Source of the DNA: a virus
IMG/VR virus record: IMGVR_UViG_3300045141_000119
Span: 1-42,152 of that record
Length of the DNA: 42,152 bases
Reading direction: 5' to 3' (one strand)
Both the position numbers and the translations under genes were made by a program. The notes beneath the pieces were generated by a model that worked only from the letters and a program-made list of their open reading frames with translations, did no database searches and was not told where the DNA came from. Each line of letters opens with the position of its first letter. Position 1 is the first letter of the stretch. Positions 6,431 to 13,787 of this stretch are shown here, piece after piece.

Positions 6431-6483
6431 GGCCCACCGGGATGCCACCCCAAAGTCGCTCCCCCGGTGGGCCACCTTTTCTT
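6431..6483 (+). terminator. Intrinsic terminator after the Tad2-like gene
   Basis: GGCCCACCGGG (6431-6441) pairs perfectly with CCCGGTGGGCC (6463-6473), an 11-bp stem with a 21-base loop. TTTTCTT follows at 6477-6483. It would end or thin transcription between the first and second halves of the early operon unless polymerase is antiterminated. Confidence 0.75.
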
Positions 6484-6499
6484 CACAGCGAGGCCAAGC

Positions 6500-6814
6500 A
6501 TGAGCACGGCAGACGAAATCGCCGAAGTCCCGATCGAGAAGCTGCGGGACGCCATGAACGACGTGTCCATACAGCTCGAGGAGCTGCGCGAGCGCATGGC
6601 GGCCGTCATCAACGAGCTCGCCGAGGACATAGCCGAGATGGCCGGCCGCTTGCAGAACCCGCAGGGTGCGGACCTGGCGGACGCCGTCGAGGCGCTCCTC
6701 GACGAGGCCGTCCTCATGCCCGGCACCAAGCGGCCGAGCCTCCCGGACACCCCCGGCGCCCGCAAGGCGCTCCTCGCCCTCTACGACGCCGTGGGACGCG
6801 ACAAACCGGATTGA
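6500..6814 (+). CDS. Helical hypothetical protein (104 aa)
   Basis: The N-terminal 60 residues form a strong amphipathic helix or coiled coil (for example EKLRDAMNDVSIQLEELRER), and a short helical tail follows. No family recognised. I place the start at ATG 6500, where GAGG lies six bases upstream; a GTG at 6467 would fall in the terminator stem. The DUF1376 gene begins 20 bases after its stop. Confidence 0.7.
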   Translation: MSTADEIAEVPIEKLRDAMNDVSIQLEELRERMAAVINELAEDIAEMAGRLQNPQGADLADAVEALLDEAVLMPGTKRPSLPDTPGARKALLALYDAVGRDKPD

Positions 6815-6834
6815 CCCCATCGAGGGAGGCAAAA

Positions 6835-7470
6835 ATGTCACGCGCATGGATGCCGATGTATTGGGGCGACTACCTTCGCGACACGCGCGACCTGACCGCC
6901 GAGGAGCACGGGGCCTACCTGATGCTTATTGCCCACTACTGGAACCGGGGGCCACTGCCCGACGACCAGGAGGCCCTCTGCCGGGTGTCGCGCGTCGGAC
7001 CAAAACGCTGGCCGAGGGTGTGGAAAACCATCAGCCGGTTCTTCGATCTGAAGCCACTTTTGGCCGACCAGATAATGAATGGTTCGGAAGCAAATGCTGA
7101 GCAAATGCTTAGCAAATGCTGGCATCACAAGCGCATTGATGCGGAGATAGAAAAGGCCGAAATCATCAAAGCCAAGAGGCAGATAGCGGGAATGAAGGGA
7201 GGATTGTCCAACCGGGGGAGAACCAATGACGAAAGAATATTGCGGAAAGCAAATGCTAAGCAAACGGTCAACCATCCACAAAGTAAGAAGATAGATTCTT
7301 TCTTTACTGAACCGCGCGCGCGAGCAGAAACGCTGCCAGAAAGCGGACTTCCGAGGAAGGAAGCAAGGCAAGCAAACGGCCTGGGCGACGGGCGCAGCCT
7401 CGACCAGATCGTCCGCGACAAAGGCTGGACTGCCGAAGATCAACCCATCACGTCGAAGCTGCTCGCATGA
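6835..7470 (+). CDS. DUF1376/YdaU-type phage replication-region protein
   Basis: The 211-aa product has the N-terminal DUF1376 signature: WMPMYWGDYLRDTRDLTAEE (residues 5-24), then HGAYLMLIAHYW and a winged-helix-like segment to about residue 90. The C-terminal half is basic and probably flexible. Relatives lie in replication regions of temperate phages, where they are thought to help open or load at the origin; the exact activity is not established. GGGAGG lies five bases upstream of the ATG. The stop overlaps the next ATG (ATGA). A run of A-rich codons near 7080-7300 contrasts with the GC-rich flanks. Confidence 0.85.
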   Translation: MSRAWMPMYWGDYLRDTRDLTAEEHGAYLMLIAHYWNRGPLPDDQEALCRVSRVGPKRWPRVWKTISRFFDLKPLLADQIMNGSEANAEQMLSKCWHHKRIDAEIEKAEIIKAKRQIAGMKGGLSNRGRTNDERILRKANAKQTVNHPQSKKIDSFFTEPRARAETLPESGLPRKEARQANGLGDGRSLDQIVRDKGWTAEDQPITSKLLA

Positions 7471-8306
7471 AGCCGCTCGCCATCGACCTCTTCTGCGGCC
7501 TTGGCGGCTGGACCGAGGCGCTCCTGGCCGAGGGGTACCGCGTAGTGGGTTTCGACATCGAGCGGCACGACTACGGCGCGCACCGCTACCCGGCCCAGCT
7601 CGTGCTCCAGGACGTGCTGACGCTGCACGGCTCGCAATTCAAGGACGCCGCCCTGATCGTCGCCAGTCCCCCCTGCCAAGCCTACAGCTACCGCGCCATG
7701 CCGTGGAAGCGTGCCAAGGCGCTGCCACCGCCGGACAACAGCCTGTTCGAGGCGTGCTTTCGCATCCAGCGCGAGGCATCGGAAGCCGCCGGCCACAAGG
7801 TGCCGCTCATCGTCGAGAACGTGCGCGGCGCGCAGAAATGGGTCGGGCGCGCGCGCTGGAACTTCGGCTCGTTCTACCTGTGGGGCGACGTGCCGGCCCT
7901 GATGCCGATGACGGCGAAATGGAAAAATCCCGGCATGAACTTCAATCGCTACGGCAAGACAGGGGAGCCATCGACGGCTGATTGGACGCGCCAAAGCATC
8001 AAAAACAATGGCGGCTCGTGGTTCGCCATCGCCCACAACACGACCAGCGGCAAGGGGCAGAACCCGGATGGGCGGAAAGGCGTGCCGCACCGGACCAACG
8101 GGCATTGGACCAATCCAGACGAGCATGAAAATGGCGTCAAGCATCCTGAGTCGGGCCATGCTTGGTATCGCACAGGTCATGGGCGGCTGCCTTCCGCTTC
8201 GCCGCGCCGCAAGTTCGCCTCGGCCATGATCGCCAAGATACCGGAACCGCTCGCACGCCATATCGCGCGGACATTCCTAGCCGTCGACTACCCGTCGAAT
8301 AGGTAA
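7467..8306 (+). CDS. DNA (cytosine-5-)methyltransferase
   Basis: The 279-aa product has the C5-methyltransferase SAM motif DLFCGLGGWTEAL (residues 7-19), the catalytic SPPCQ at 67-71 with the nucleophilic cysteine 70, and ENV at 117-119. It is short for the family and lacks a large target-recognition domain, as is common in phage stand-alone enzymes. It overlaps DUF1376 by four bases. With no partner endonuclease it most likely shields phage DNA from restriction. It is the second DNA methyltransferase of this genome. Confidence 0.88.
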   Translation: MKPLAIDLFCGLGGWTEALLAEGYRVVGFDIERHDYGAHRYPAQLVLQDVLTLHGSQFKDAALIVASPPCQAYSYRAMPWKRAKALPPPDNSLFEACFRIQREASEAAGHKVPLIVENVRGAQKWVGRARWNFGSFYLWGDVPALMPMTAKWKNPGMNFNRYGKTGEPSTADWTRQSIKNNGGSWFAIAHNTTSGKGQNPDGRKGVPHRTNGHWTNPDEHENGVKHPESGHAWYRTGHGRLPSASPRRKFASAMIAKIPEPLARHIARTFLAVDYPSNR

Positions 8307-8334
8307 ATACCACTGTCGAAGGTGCCCGAATTTC

Positions 8335-8856
8335 ATGTCCAGAGCCGGCCGAAAACGCACCCAACGCGGATATTTGTCCAAGGAAGTCAAGGACATCAGC
8401 GGCCGTCTCGCAACCAGCGAGCAGCCGCACCGGCGGACGCTTCCGGCCAGCCTGCGGCTCTCCGAGAAGGCCGCAACGCCGCTCGGCCGGGCCAATCTGA
8501 CGGGCAAGATCACCGACGAGCAGCACGAGGCTGGGCAGCGCTTCCAGGTGACGGTGGGCGAGTATCGGGCCTCGATCGGGGCGCCTGGCAATGGCGCGCA
8601 CGGCAGCGGCTACGGGTGCGCGCCGCGGTGGGACGGCGAGCGGATGGTCTGCCTGGCGGCTGCTTGCGAGTGCCGGCGGCGCTGGGAGGCGTTTGACGGT
8701 GCCACGCGCGCGCTGTGGGGCGCAGGCGCCGCGGCATCGACCATGGTGCGCTGGGTGGCGGTGCTGGGCGAGGAGCCGGGCGCGATGGTAGACTGGCTGC
8801 GGGCCGGGCTTGAGGCGCTGGTGGGCTTCTACGGGCTCGATCGGAGGCGTGCTTGA
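8335..8856 (+). CDS. Hypothetical protein at the end of the early operon (173 aa)
   Basis: The N-terminal third is basic (SRAGRKRTQRG, then several arginines). A middle segment, TPLGRANLTGKITDEQHEAG, precedes a cysteine-containing loop (CAPRW, CLAAACECRRRW). The end is helical. I do not recognise it. It is the last gene before a terminator-bearing gap and the late genes, where many temperate phages place an antiterminator or late regulator; this is position-based inference only. Confidence 0.7.
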   Translation: MSRAGRKRTQRGYLSKEVKDISGRLATSEQPHRRTLPASLRLSEKAATPLGRANLTGKITDEQHEAGQRFQVTVGEYRASIGAPGNGAHGSGYGCAPRWDGERMVCLAAACECRRRWEAFDGATRALWGAGAAASTMVRWVAVLGEEPGAMVDWLRAGLEALVGFYGLDRRRA

Positions 8857-8921
8857 CGAACCGCGAAAACGGGTATCCTCTATGAAATATACAATCTTTG
8901 TGTTGCGCCCTGTCAGCACAG

Positions 8922-8980
8922 ACGGGCGGTTTGCCCTCACCCACCCATCCCTCAGCCCACTGAACCGCCCGTTTCCTTTC
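8922..8980 (+). terminator. Probable terminator between early and late genes
   Basis: ACGGGCGGTT (8922-8931) is fully complementary to AACCGCCCGT (8963-8972), a 10-bp stem with a 31-base loop, followed by the pyrimidine run TTCCTTTC. The loop is long. The rest of the gap (8857-9111) holds small GC-rich inverted repeats such as CCGCTTTAGCGG near 9017 and an AT-rich stretch before the next gene, where a late promoter could lie. I cannot assign one. Confidence 0.55.
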
Positions 8981-9111
8981 CCGGCCGGCAGCACGCCGCC
9001 GGACCTAGGGTGTGGCCGCTTTAGCGGACGGCCGCATTCCCTCAGGTTGTCAAGCGAACAAACGACAAACCGGAATTGTTGGCCAGATTTATTTTCTGAG
9101 AACAAACGAGC

Positions 9112-9852
9112 ATGGATGGCTTCACGATGTCAGTAGGGCACCTGAAGCATGAGGCGAAAACGACCGAAGAGCTGTACCTCATACTCGGCGAGGCCGACAC
9201 CTCGAAGCACTACGCCAAGCCGGTCAAGCTCGATACCAGCCACGACATCCCGTATGCGGGCGGCGTGTCGGTCGACAGTCGCATGGTCTACATCGATCGC
9301 CGGCTGTTTGCCGATGTGAAGGCCGGCAAGGTCTATGTCCGCGGCATGGGCTGGATGCAGCTCATCAACTGCTTCATCGAGCACGAGCACACCGAGAAGT
9401 CGGTCGACGACGGCGACAACCCGGTGGACGTCTACCAGGCGGCGCACGGCATGGCGACCGCCAAGGAATACGAGGCGGCCGAGGCGATCCTCGGCAAGGG
9501 CAAAGCCGACCGTTACGAGGAGGCGATCAAGCCGGCGCTGGCCGCGTGCGCCAAGCGCGATCCGGTCAAGGTGCCGAAAGACTTGTGGTGTGGACCGTAT
9601 TTGGATGAGCCCACCATGCGCGACAAGGAGCTGTTGCGGATACTGCGCGCCAAGGGCGTCGCGGACGCCTTCAAGCTGGCGAAGTCCGATCCGACCGTGA
9701 TGTACCGCATGGCTGGGCGCAAATGCGAGGACTGCGCCATGTACGAGCACCCCGGCAAGGATCTCTCGACGTGCGAGCTGGTCTGCGGGCTGGTGCGGAA
9801 TAACCGCCAATGTGAGCGGTGGGTTTCACGTGAAACCAAGGACAGGCGCTGA
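9112..9852 (+). CDS. First late gene; metallopeptidase-like region and HiPIP-like cysteine cluster (246 aa)
   Basis: The middle of the protein has IEHEHTEK near residues 93-100 and AAHGMATAKE near 113-122. The HExxE followed by H and E recalls a zinc metallopeptidase helix pair. The C-terminus has CEDC, 12 residues, C, 3 residues, C, 8 residues, C, then ERW (about 205-238). This resembles the cysteine spacing of high-potential iron-sulfur proteins. Both assignments are weak without a search. It is the first gene after the early-late gap, and its stop overlaps the next ATG (TGATG). A GTG or later ATG at 9127 is also possible as the start. Confidence 0.7.
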   Translation: MDGFTMSVGHLKHEAKTTEELYLILGEADTSKHYAKPVKLDTSHDIPYAGGVSVDSRMVYIDRRLFADVKAGKVYVRGMGWMQLINCFIEHEHTEKSVDDGDNPVDVYQAAHGMATAKEYEAAEAILGKGKADRYEEAIKPALAACAKRDPVKVPKDLWCGPYLDEPTMRDKELLRILRAKGVADAFKLAKSDPTVMYRMAGRKCEDCAMYEHPGKDLSTCELVCGLVRNNRQCERWVSRETKDRR

Positions 9853-10064
9853 TGCCGAGCGTATCGCAATCCCAGTCACGCCTCATGGCGGCCGCGGCGC
9901 ACACGCCCGGCGGCTATGGCGGCGTGCCGCAGTCGGTCGGCAAGGACTTCAACGCAGCCGACACCGGCAAGAAGCGCTCGGCGCTGCCGGTGCGCGTCAA
10001 GAAGCTCAAGAAGCGCGGCCTGATCTCGGATCGGGCGCTGGACAAGGCAAGGAAGTCGAAATGA
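9852..10064 (+). CDS. Small basic hypothetical protein (70 aa)
   Basis: The product is basic with a lysine-rich C-terminal half (KKRSALPVRVKKLKKRGLIS). It resembles small hypothetical proteins that lie upstream of terminase genes in phages of alphaproteobacteria. Function unknown; nucleic-acid binding is plausible from charge. It overlaps both neighbours (TGATG upstream, ATGA downstream), a sign of coupled translation. Confidence 0.7.
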   Translation: MPSVSQSQSRLMAAAAHTPGGYGGVPQSVGKDFNAADTGKKRSALPVRVKKLKKRGLISDRALDKARKSK

Positions 10065-10270
10065 ACGGCTTGCTGCCGCTGAAGGTCGTGGGCCGGCCGC
10101 CTCGTCACAAAGGGGAGCGCCTCAGCAAGAACCGGACGTTTCGCGTGCGCGGTGGTTTGGATGAACAACTGCGGGCCGCGGCTGATGCATCCGGCCGTTC
10201 TGTAAGCGAGGAAATTGAATATCGTCTGCAGGAATCATTCCGTTTGGATAAGGCAAGGAGCCGGACATGA
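10061..10270 (+). CDS. Arc/MetJ-type ribbon-helix-helix protein (69 aa)
   Basis: After a basic lead, residues 23-60 read as a ribbon-helix-helix: a strand KNRTFRVRG, helix LDEQLRAAADASG, then SVSEEIEYRLQESF. Such dimers bind DNA through the paired strands. There is no toxin partner beside it, so a transcription regulator is more likely than an antitoxin. It is coupled by ATGA overlaps on both sides in a run of small genes upstream of terminase. Confidence 0.8.
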   Translation: MNGLLPLKVVGRPPRHKGERLSKNRTFRVRGGLDEQLRAAADASGRSVSEEIEYRLQESFRLDKARSRT

Positions 10271-10554
10271 GCAAGAAGCAGGACAAGTACGAGGACAAGT
10301 ACGCCGAGCACGAGGACGCGCCGCTGGCCGAGCACGCGCCACTTGCGGAGGGTGACCTCACCCCGGCGCAGAACGCCGAACTCGGCGAGAAGGCCAAGCC
10401 GTGGATGGAGCGGTTCAAGGCGGCGGTTGACGATGTTGCCGCCCGTCACGCACAGGGCACGGCGCCGGCACCGGCCGTGGTGGCCGAGTTGCGGGCGCTC
10501 TACGGCGAGATGGCCGACCAGGCCACGCCCCCCGAGCCGGCACCCCAGGCATAG
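10267..10554 (+). CDS. Acidic hypothetical protein (95 aa)
   Basis: The N-terminus is highly charged (KKQDKYEDKYAEHEDAP), the middle is helical, and the end is proline/alanine-rich and probably disordered. No family recognised. Its ATG overlaps the stop of the RHH gene. The next gene starts 10 bases after its stop behind an AGGAGG ribosome site. Confidence 0.65.
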   Translation: MSKKQDKYEDKYAEHEDAPLAEHAPLAEGDLTPAQNAELGEKAKPWMERFKAAVDDVAARHAQGTAPAPAVVAELRALYGEMADQATPPEPAPQA

Positions 10555-10563
10555 GAGGCGATC

Positions 10564-10749
10564 GTGGCGAAGGACAAGAAATGCCATAGCTGCGGGGGTA
10601 AGTATGACTTTGGCTATGGGGCCAATGGCGGCGAGCCCGTGCCATGGTGCTGGGAATGTTTCCAGCGTGATTGCCCGGAGAAAATGAATTTTGTGCTTGA
10701 GGCACGGGAAGCGGCGCAAAAGGCTCTTGATCTTAGAAATGCGCAATAG
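10564..10749 (+). CDS. Small zinc-ribbon protein (61 aa)
   Basis: CHSC at residues 7-10 and CWEC near 29-32 form the two knuckles of a zinc ribbon, followed by a charged helix. The start is GTG, with AGGAGG five bases upstream. The same string TAGGAGGCGAT precedes the next gene, so the two ribosome sites may have arisen by duplication. The role is unknown; adapter or DNA-binding functions are usual for such ribbons. Confidence 0.7.
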   Translation: MAKDKKCHSCGGKYDFGYGANGGEPVPWCWECFQRDCPEKMNFVLEAREAAQKALDLRNAQ

Positions 10750-10758
10750 GAGGCGATG

Positions 10759-11217
10759 ATGGCGGAATCGATGAATGCACTGGCGCGCCGTGGCCTGGTG
10801 TCGAGCAACGCGGTCCTGCGCGCCACCAAGGTGCAGAAGTCCAAGATGGCGCCGTTCCATGGCCGCCAGAAGGACGAGGGCGAGGCGCACGGCCTCGGCC
10901 ACGCCATTGCCAGGGTCAATGAGATCAATGCCAAGGCCACGCAGGCCGACCGCGCCAAGTCCGCGCCGAGCACCAAGGGCCGCGCCAGCGCACCGCAGGG
11001 CGGCCACGTCGGGGCGAGCCAGACACCGACGCGCTATCAGATCGACAAGTTCCCGCGCGGCCAGGCCAAGACGTTTCCGGCCGGCGGGAAGGTGAGCGCC
11101 AAGGGCAAGAAGAGCGTCGGCGTCAAGGGCCCGGCGCCCAAGCGCACCGGCGGCCCGGCCGGCAGCGGCAGGAATTACTACGGCGGCAGCAACCGCAACC
11201 CACCCGAAGGCGGGTAA
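10759..11217 (+). CDS. Basic disordered hypothetical protein (152 aa)
   Basis: The product is rich in lysine, glycine, alanine and serine with no apparent fold after about residue 60. The C-terminal half (SAKGKKSVGVKGPAPKRTGG and similar) looks like a basic tail able to bind DNA or RNA. I favour ATG 10759 because AGGAGG is five bases upstream, as in the preceding gene; ATG 10756 is too close. Function unknown. Confidence 0.65.
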   Translation: MAESMNALARRGLVSSNAVLRATKVQKSKMAPFHGRQKDEGEAHGLGHAIARVNEINAKATQADRAKSAPSTKGRASAPQGGHVGASQTPTRYQIDKFPRGQAKTFPAGGKVSAKGKKSVGVKGPAPKRTGGPAGSGRNYYGGSNRNPPEGG

Positions 11218-11220
11218 AAC

Positions 11221-11478
11221 GTGGACGCTAGTCTTGCGACGAGGCTGAAGTTTTGCATGAAAAATGAGGGAATTGAAAGAATTGAAGACTTTGCAGGAAA
11301 AACTAGACGGGAGCTTCTTGCGATCCCTCATTTTGGAGAGAAATGCCTGCAATTGGTTGAGAAGGAATTAAAGATGCGCGGGCTTTCGCTCAAGGAGGAG
11401 GCCGCGACATCGATCGGTGGAGAGATGACGGAGGTAGATGAGCCATGGCCAACGCGCTGCGACGGGCTGATCGTGTGA
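11221..11478 (+). CDS. Stand-alone RNA polymerase alpha-CTD-like protein (85 aa)
   Basis: Residues 5-57 align without gaps to the C-terminal domain of the bacterial RNA polymerase alpha subunit (offset 257 to E. coli numbering). The matches include LKFCMKNEGIERIEDF, then ELLAIPHFGEK and MRGLSL. R8, C12, K14, G39 and K41 correspond to R265, C269, K271, G296 and K298. N268, S299 and E302 are replaced by F, C and L. In E. coli R265 and its neighbours contact UP-element DNA. The alpha N-terminal assembly domain is absent, so it cannot assemble into polymerase as alpha does. It may occupy UP elements or activators, or act as a phage transcription factor. The gene is clearly more AT-rich than its neighbours and starts with GTG. 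Confidence 0.8.
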   Translation: MDASLATRLKFCMKNEGIERIEDFAGKTRRELLAIPHFGEKCLQLVEKELKMRGLSLKEEAATSIGGEMTEVDEPWPTRCDGLIV

Positions 11479-11744
11479 AGGTCGAGACGATCGGCGGCGA
11501 GCAGTTCACGGACGCCGCCGAGACGGTCAATGACGTGCCGACCACGCTCTCGGTCGACCCGCAGGCCGACAAGCTCGCCAAGGTCAAGGCCATCCGGGCG
11601 CAGGCGCAGGCGTTCAAGGCATTGCTGCGGGAGTTCGGCTCGAGCCGATCGTTCTCGATCTCCCGGCAGCGGATAGAGGAGGCCGTCCACTGGGCGGTCG
11701 ATGGGATCATCAATGAGCGGACCACTGAAAGACACCCGACGTGA
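11445..11744 (+). CDS. Acb2/Tad1-like cyclic-nucleotide sponge (99 aa)
   Basis: The C-terminal half (about residues 46-90) matches the helical hairpin of the Acb2/Tad1 family. A first helix KAIRAQAQAFKALLREFG is followed by SSRSFSIS and a second helix RQRIEEAVHWAVDGI. The SR...S...IEEA..WAV pattern is characteristic. Family members form hexamers that bind cyclic di- and trinucleotides of CBASS, and in some cases the cyclic ADP-ribose messengers of Thoeris. Which ligand this one binds cannot be read here. The N-terminal 45 residues are unlike the family core. It overlaps the alpha-CTD-like gene upstream and terminase small subunit downstream. Confidence 0.7.
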   Translation: MANALRRADRVKVETIGGEQFTDAAETVNDVPTTLSVDPQADKLAKVKAIRAQAQAFKALLREFGSSRSFSISRQRIEEAVHWAVDGIINERTTERHPT

Positions 11745-12183
11745 GTTGCTTGCCCAGGCGCTGGCTTCCGGCAAGAGCATGGTGGAGGCCAATGAACTCG
11801 CCGGTTATGCGAAAGGTAAGCCCTGCACCGGCACGAACGGCCATCGCCTCGCGCACCATCCCGCGGTGAGAGCGCGCATCGACGAAATCCAGGCCACCGC
11901 CATGTCCCGCACGCTGAAGCTCCAGGCCATCGCCGCGGTGCGCTCCGCGACCACCGTAGCCTCGCTGATCGCCGAGGCCGAGGAGGCCCGTGTCCTGGCT
12001 ATGAAGATCAATAATCCAGCCGCTGCCGTCGCCGCCATCAAGGAGAAGGGCATTCTCTCGGGCATGCGGATCGAGAAGAGCGAGCATCTGAACCGCAATG
12101 TTGAACAGCTCACCGACGACGAGCTTGCCGCCTATCTCACCGCAGACGGCAGCGCGCCAGATCCTGAAACGACGACGCATTAG
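11713..12183 (+). CDS. Terminase small subunit
   Basis: The 156-aa product has an N-terminal helix-turn-helix-like region (RRELLAQALASGKSMVEANE, then AGYAKG and HPAVRARIDEI) typical of phage small terminases. A central helical part for oligomerisation and a C-terminal tail follow. It should recognise the packaging site and load the large subunit. It overlaps the sponge gene by 32 bases and the large terminase by 86. ATG 11713 is preferred over ATG 11701 because family members begin a few residues before the HTH. Confidence 0.8.
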   Translation: MSGPLKDTRRELLAQALASGKSMVEANELAGYAKGKPCTGTNGHRLAHHPAVRARIDEIQATAMSRTLKLQAIAAVRSATTVASLIAEAEEARVLAMKINNPAAAVAAIKEKGILSGMRIEKSEHLNRNVEQLTDDELAAYLTADGSAPDPETTTH

Positions 12184-13591
12184 GGCTTCGCTGGTCGCTT
12201 GGGCGCGCCATTGCGGCTATGAGCCGGCGCGCCACCACCGGCTGCTGATCGAGAAGCTGACGCAGGTTGCCAATGGCGAAATCGATCGTCTGGCTGTCTT
12301 TATGCCGCCCGGCTCGGCCAAGTCGACTTACGGCTCGATACTGTTTCCGCCGTGGTTCATGGCTCGTGCGCCTGGCCGCTCGATCATTGCGGCCTCGCAC
12401 ACCACCGAGCTGGCGCAGAAGTGGGGCCGCAAGGTCCGCAATCTGATCGCCGAGCATGGCCCGACGCTGGCGGCGGTTCTTTCGCAAGACAGCCAAGCAG
12501 CGGGACGCTGGGCGCTTGCGTCGGGTGGCGAATACTATGCGGCAGGCGTCGGAACAGGCATCACCGGCTTCCGTGCCGATGGAGCCATCATCGACGACCC
12601 GATCCGGTCGCGCGAGGACGCGGACTCCGAGACGGTGAGAGAGCGGACCTGGGAATGGTACAAGTCGGACCTGCTGACGCGGCTGCGCCCCGGCGGCTTT
12701 GTGGTGCTGATTCAGACCAGATGGCACGAAGACGACCTTGCCGGCCGGGTGCTCGAAGAGATGGCTAAAGGCAGCGGCGATCGCTGGAGCGTGCTCTCGC
12801 TGCCGGCCGAGGCCGAGGAGAACGATCCGCTGGGCCGGGCGCCCGGCGAATGGCTGTGGGATGACGCCTACGGCTATGCCAGGTTCCTGGCGCGGGAGAA
12901 GGCCACCCAGATCCCGCGCAACTGGTCGGCGCTCTACCAGCAGCGCCCGACGCCCGAGACGGGAGACTATTTCAAGGAGGAGTGGCTGCGGCCGTACAGC
13001 AAGGCGCCGGCGCGCGCCACGCTCAACGTCTACGGGGCTTCGGACTACGCGGTCACGAGCGACGGCGGCGACTATACGGTGCATGTGATCGTGGGCGTCG
13101 ATCCGGAAGGCAAGATGTGGCTGCTCGACCTGTGGCGCAAGCAGGCGTCCTCGGATGTCTGGGTCGAGGGCGTCTGCGACCTCGTCCTGGAATGGAAGCC
13201 GTGGCTGTGGGCCGAGGAGCAGGGCCAGATCAAGTCCGGCATCGGGCCGTTCCTCGACCAACGGCTGATCGAGCGCAAGGCCTGGATCGGGCGCGAGCAG
13301 TTTCCGACCCGCGGCGACAAGGCGGTGCGAGCGCAGTCCATCCGCGGCCGCATGGCGCTGCAGGGGCTGCACGTTCCGACCGCGGCGCCGTGGTATGCGG
13401 CATTCCGTTCCGAGCTGTTGAGCTTCCCGGCCGGCAAGCACGATGACCAGGTGGACGCGCTGGGGCTCTTGGGACAGCTCCTCGACCAGGTATCGAGCGG
13501 GCGCAAGCCCAAGGTGCCGGTCGTCGAGGAGGAAACCGGCTACAAGCCGTTCGAGAACGAGCCCGTCAACGACAGCTTCCTGGCAATGTAG
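12098..13591 (+). CDS. Terminase large subunit
   Basis: The 497-aa packaging ATPase-nuclease has Walker A MPPGSAKST at 69-77, Walker B AIIDDP near 163-168, and a coupling motif QTRWHEDDL near 206. The RNase-H-type nuclease includes GASDYAV with D316 and HDDQVDA at 448-454. It pumps DNA into the procapsid through the portal and cuts the concatemer. The first ATG at 12098 overlaps the small subunit by 86 bases; a TTG at 12125 would give the more usual N-terminus. The family suggests headful packaging and hence a circularly permuted genome, in line with the circular assembly, but I cannot prove it here. Confidence 0.95.
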   Translation: MLNSSPTTSLPPISPQTAARQILKRRRIRASLVAWARHCGYEPARHHRLLIEKLTQVANGEIDRLAVFMPPGSAKSTYGSILFPPWFMARAPGRSIIAASHTTELAQKWGRKVRNLIAEHGPTLAAVLSQDSQAAGRWALASGGEYYAAGVGTGITGFRADGAIIDDPIRSREDADSETVRERTWEWYKSDLLTRLRPGGFVVLIQTRWHEDDLAGRVLEEMAKGSGDRWSVLSLPAEAEENDPLGRAPGEWLWDDAYGYARFLAREKATQIPRNWSALYQQRPTPETGDYFKEEWLRPYSKAPARATLNVYGASDYAVTSDGGDYTVHVIVGVDPEGKMWLLDLWRKQASSDVWVEGVCDLVLEWKPWLWAEEQGQIKSGIGPFLDQRLIERKAWIGREQFPTRGDKAVRAQSIRGRMALQGLHVPTAAPWYAAFRSELLSFPAGKHDDQVDALGLLGQLLDQVSSGRKPKVPVVEEETGYKPFENEPVNDSFLAM

Positions 13592-13602
13592 AGGTGCCAC
13601 GT

Positions 13603-13785
13603 ATGCAGTATGACATCGACGTGTCGGCGAATGCCCTCTGCGTCATCCTTGAGGAATGCGTTGGCGTTGTGCTCAAGGCTGATGGTGATCGGGATTACAT
13701 GAACCCAAGCAATCTGTCATGTCAGCAAACACAAGCGATAGCGGACTACATGCGGCTGGCCATCAAGATGCTTGACGCGAGGTAA
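13603..13785 (+). CDS. Small hypothetical protein between terminase and portal (60 aa)
   Basis: No family recognised. The product has two cysteines (ALCVILEEC), a short helical N-terminal half and a helical end (QAIADYMRLAIKMLDAR). GAGG lies eight bases upstream of the ATG at 13603; a GTG at 13594 would overlap that site and is rejected. It lies 11 bases after terminase and 2 bases before the portal gene. Confidence 0.65.
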   Translation: MQYDIDVSANALCVILEECVGVVLKADGDRDYMNPSNLSCQQTQAIADYMRLAIKMLDAR

Positions 13786-13787
13786 CC

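Noticed and set aside
8137-9105. 322-codon minus-strand frame
   Set aside because: It covers two plus-strand genes and a terminator; no ribosome site or protein family.
10061-10270. Ribbon-helix-helix gene as antitoxin
   Set aside because: Neighbours are an acidic disordered protein and a basic small protein; neither looks like a RelE, VapC or other toxin.
10105-11352. 415-codon open frame on the minus strand
   Set aside because: It lies opposite six small plus-strand genes with ribosome sites and overlaps; composition is that of a shadow frame.
12137-13600. 487-codon open frame on the minus strand
   Set aside because: It is fully antisense to terminase, arises from high GC codon bias, and its product is arginine- and leucine-rich without any fold.
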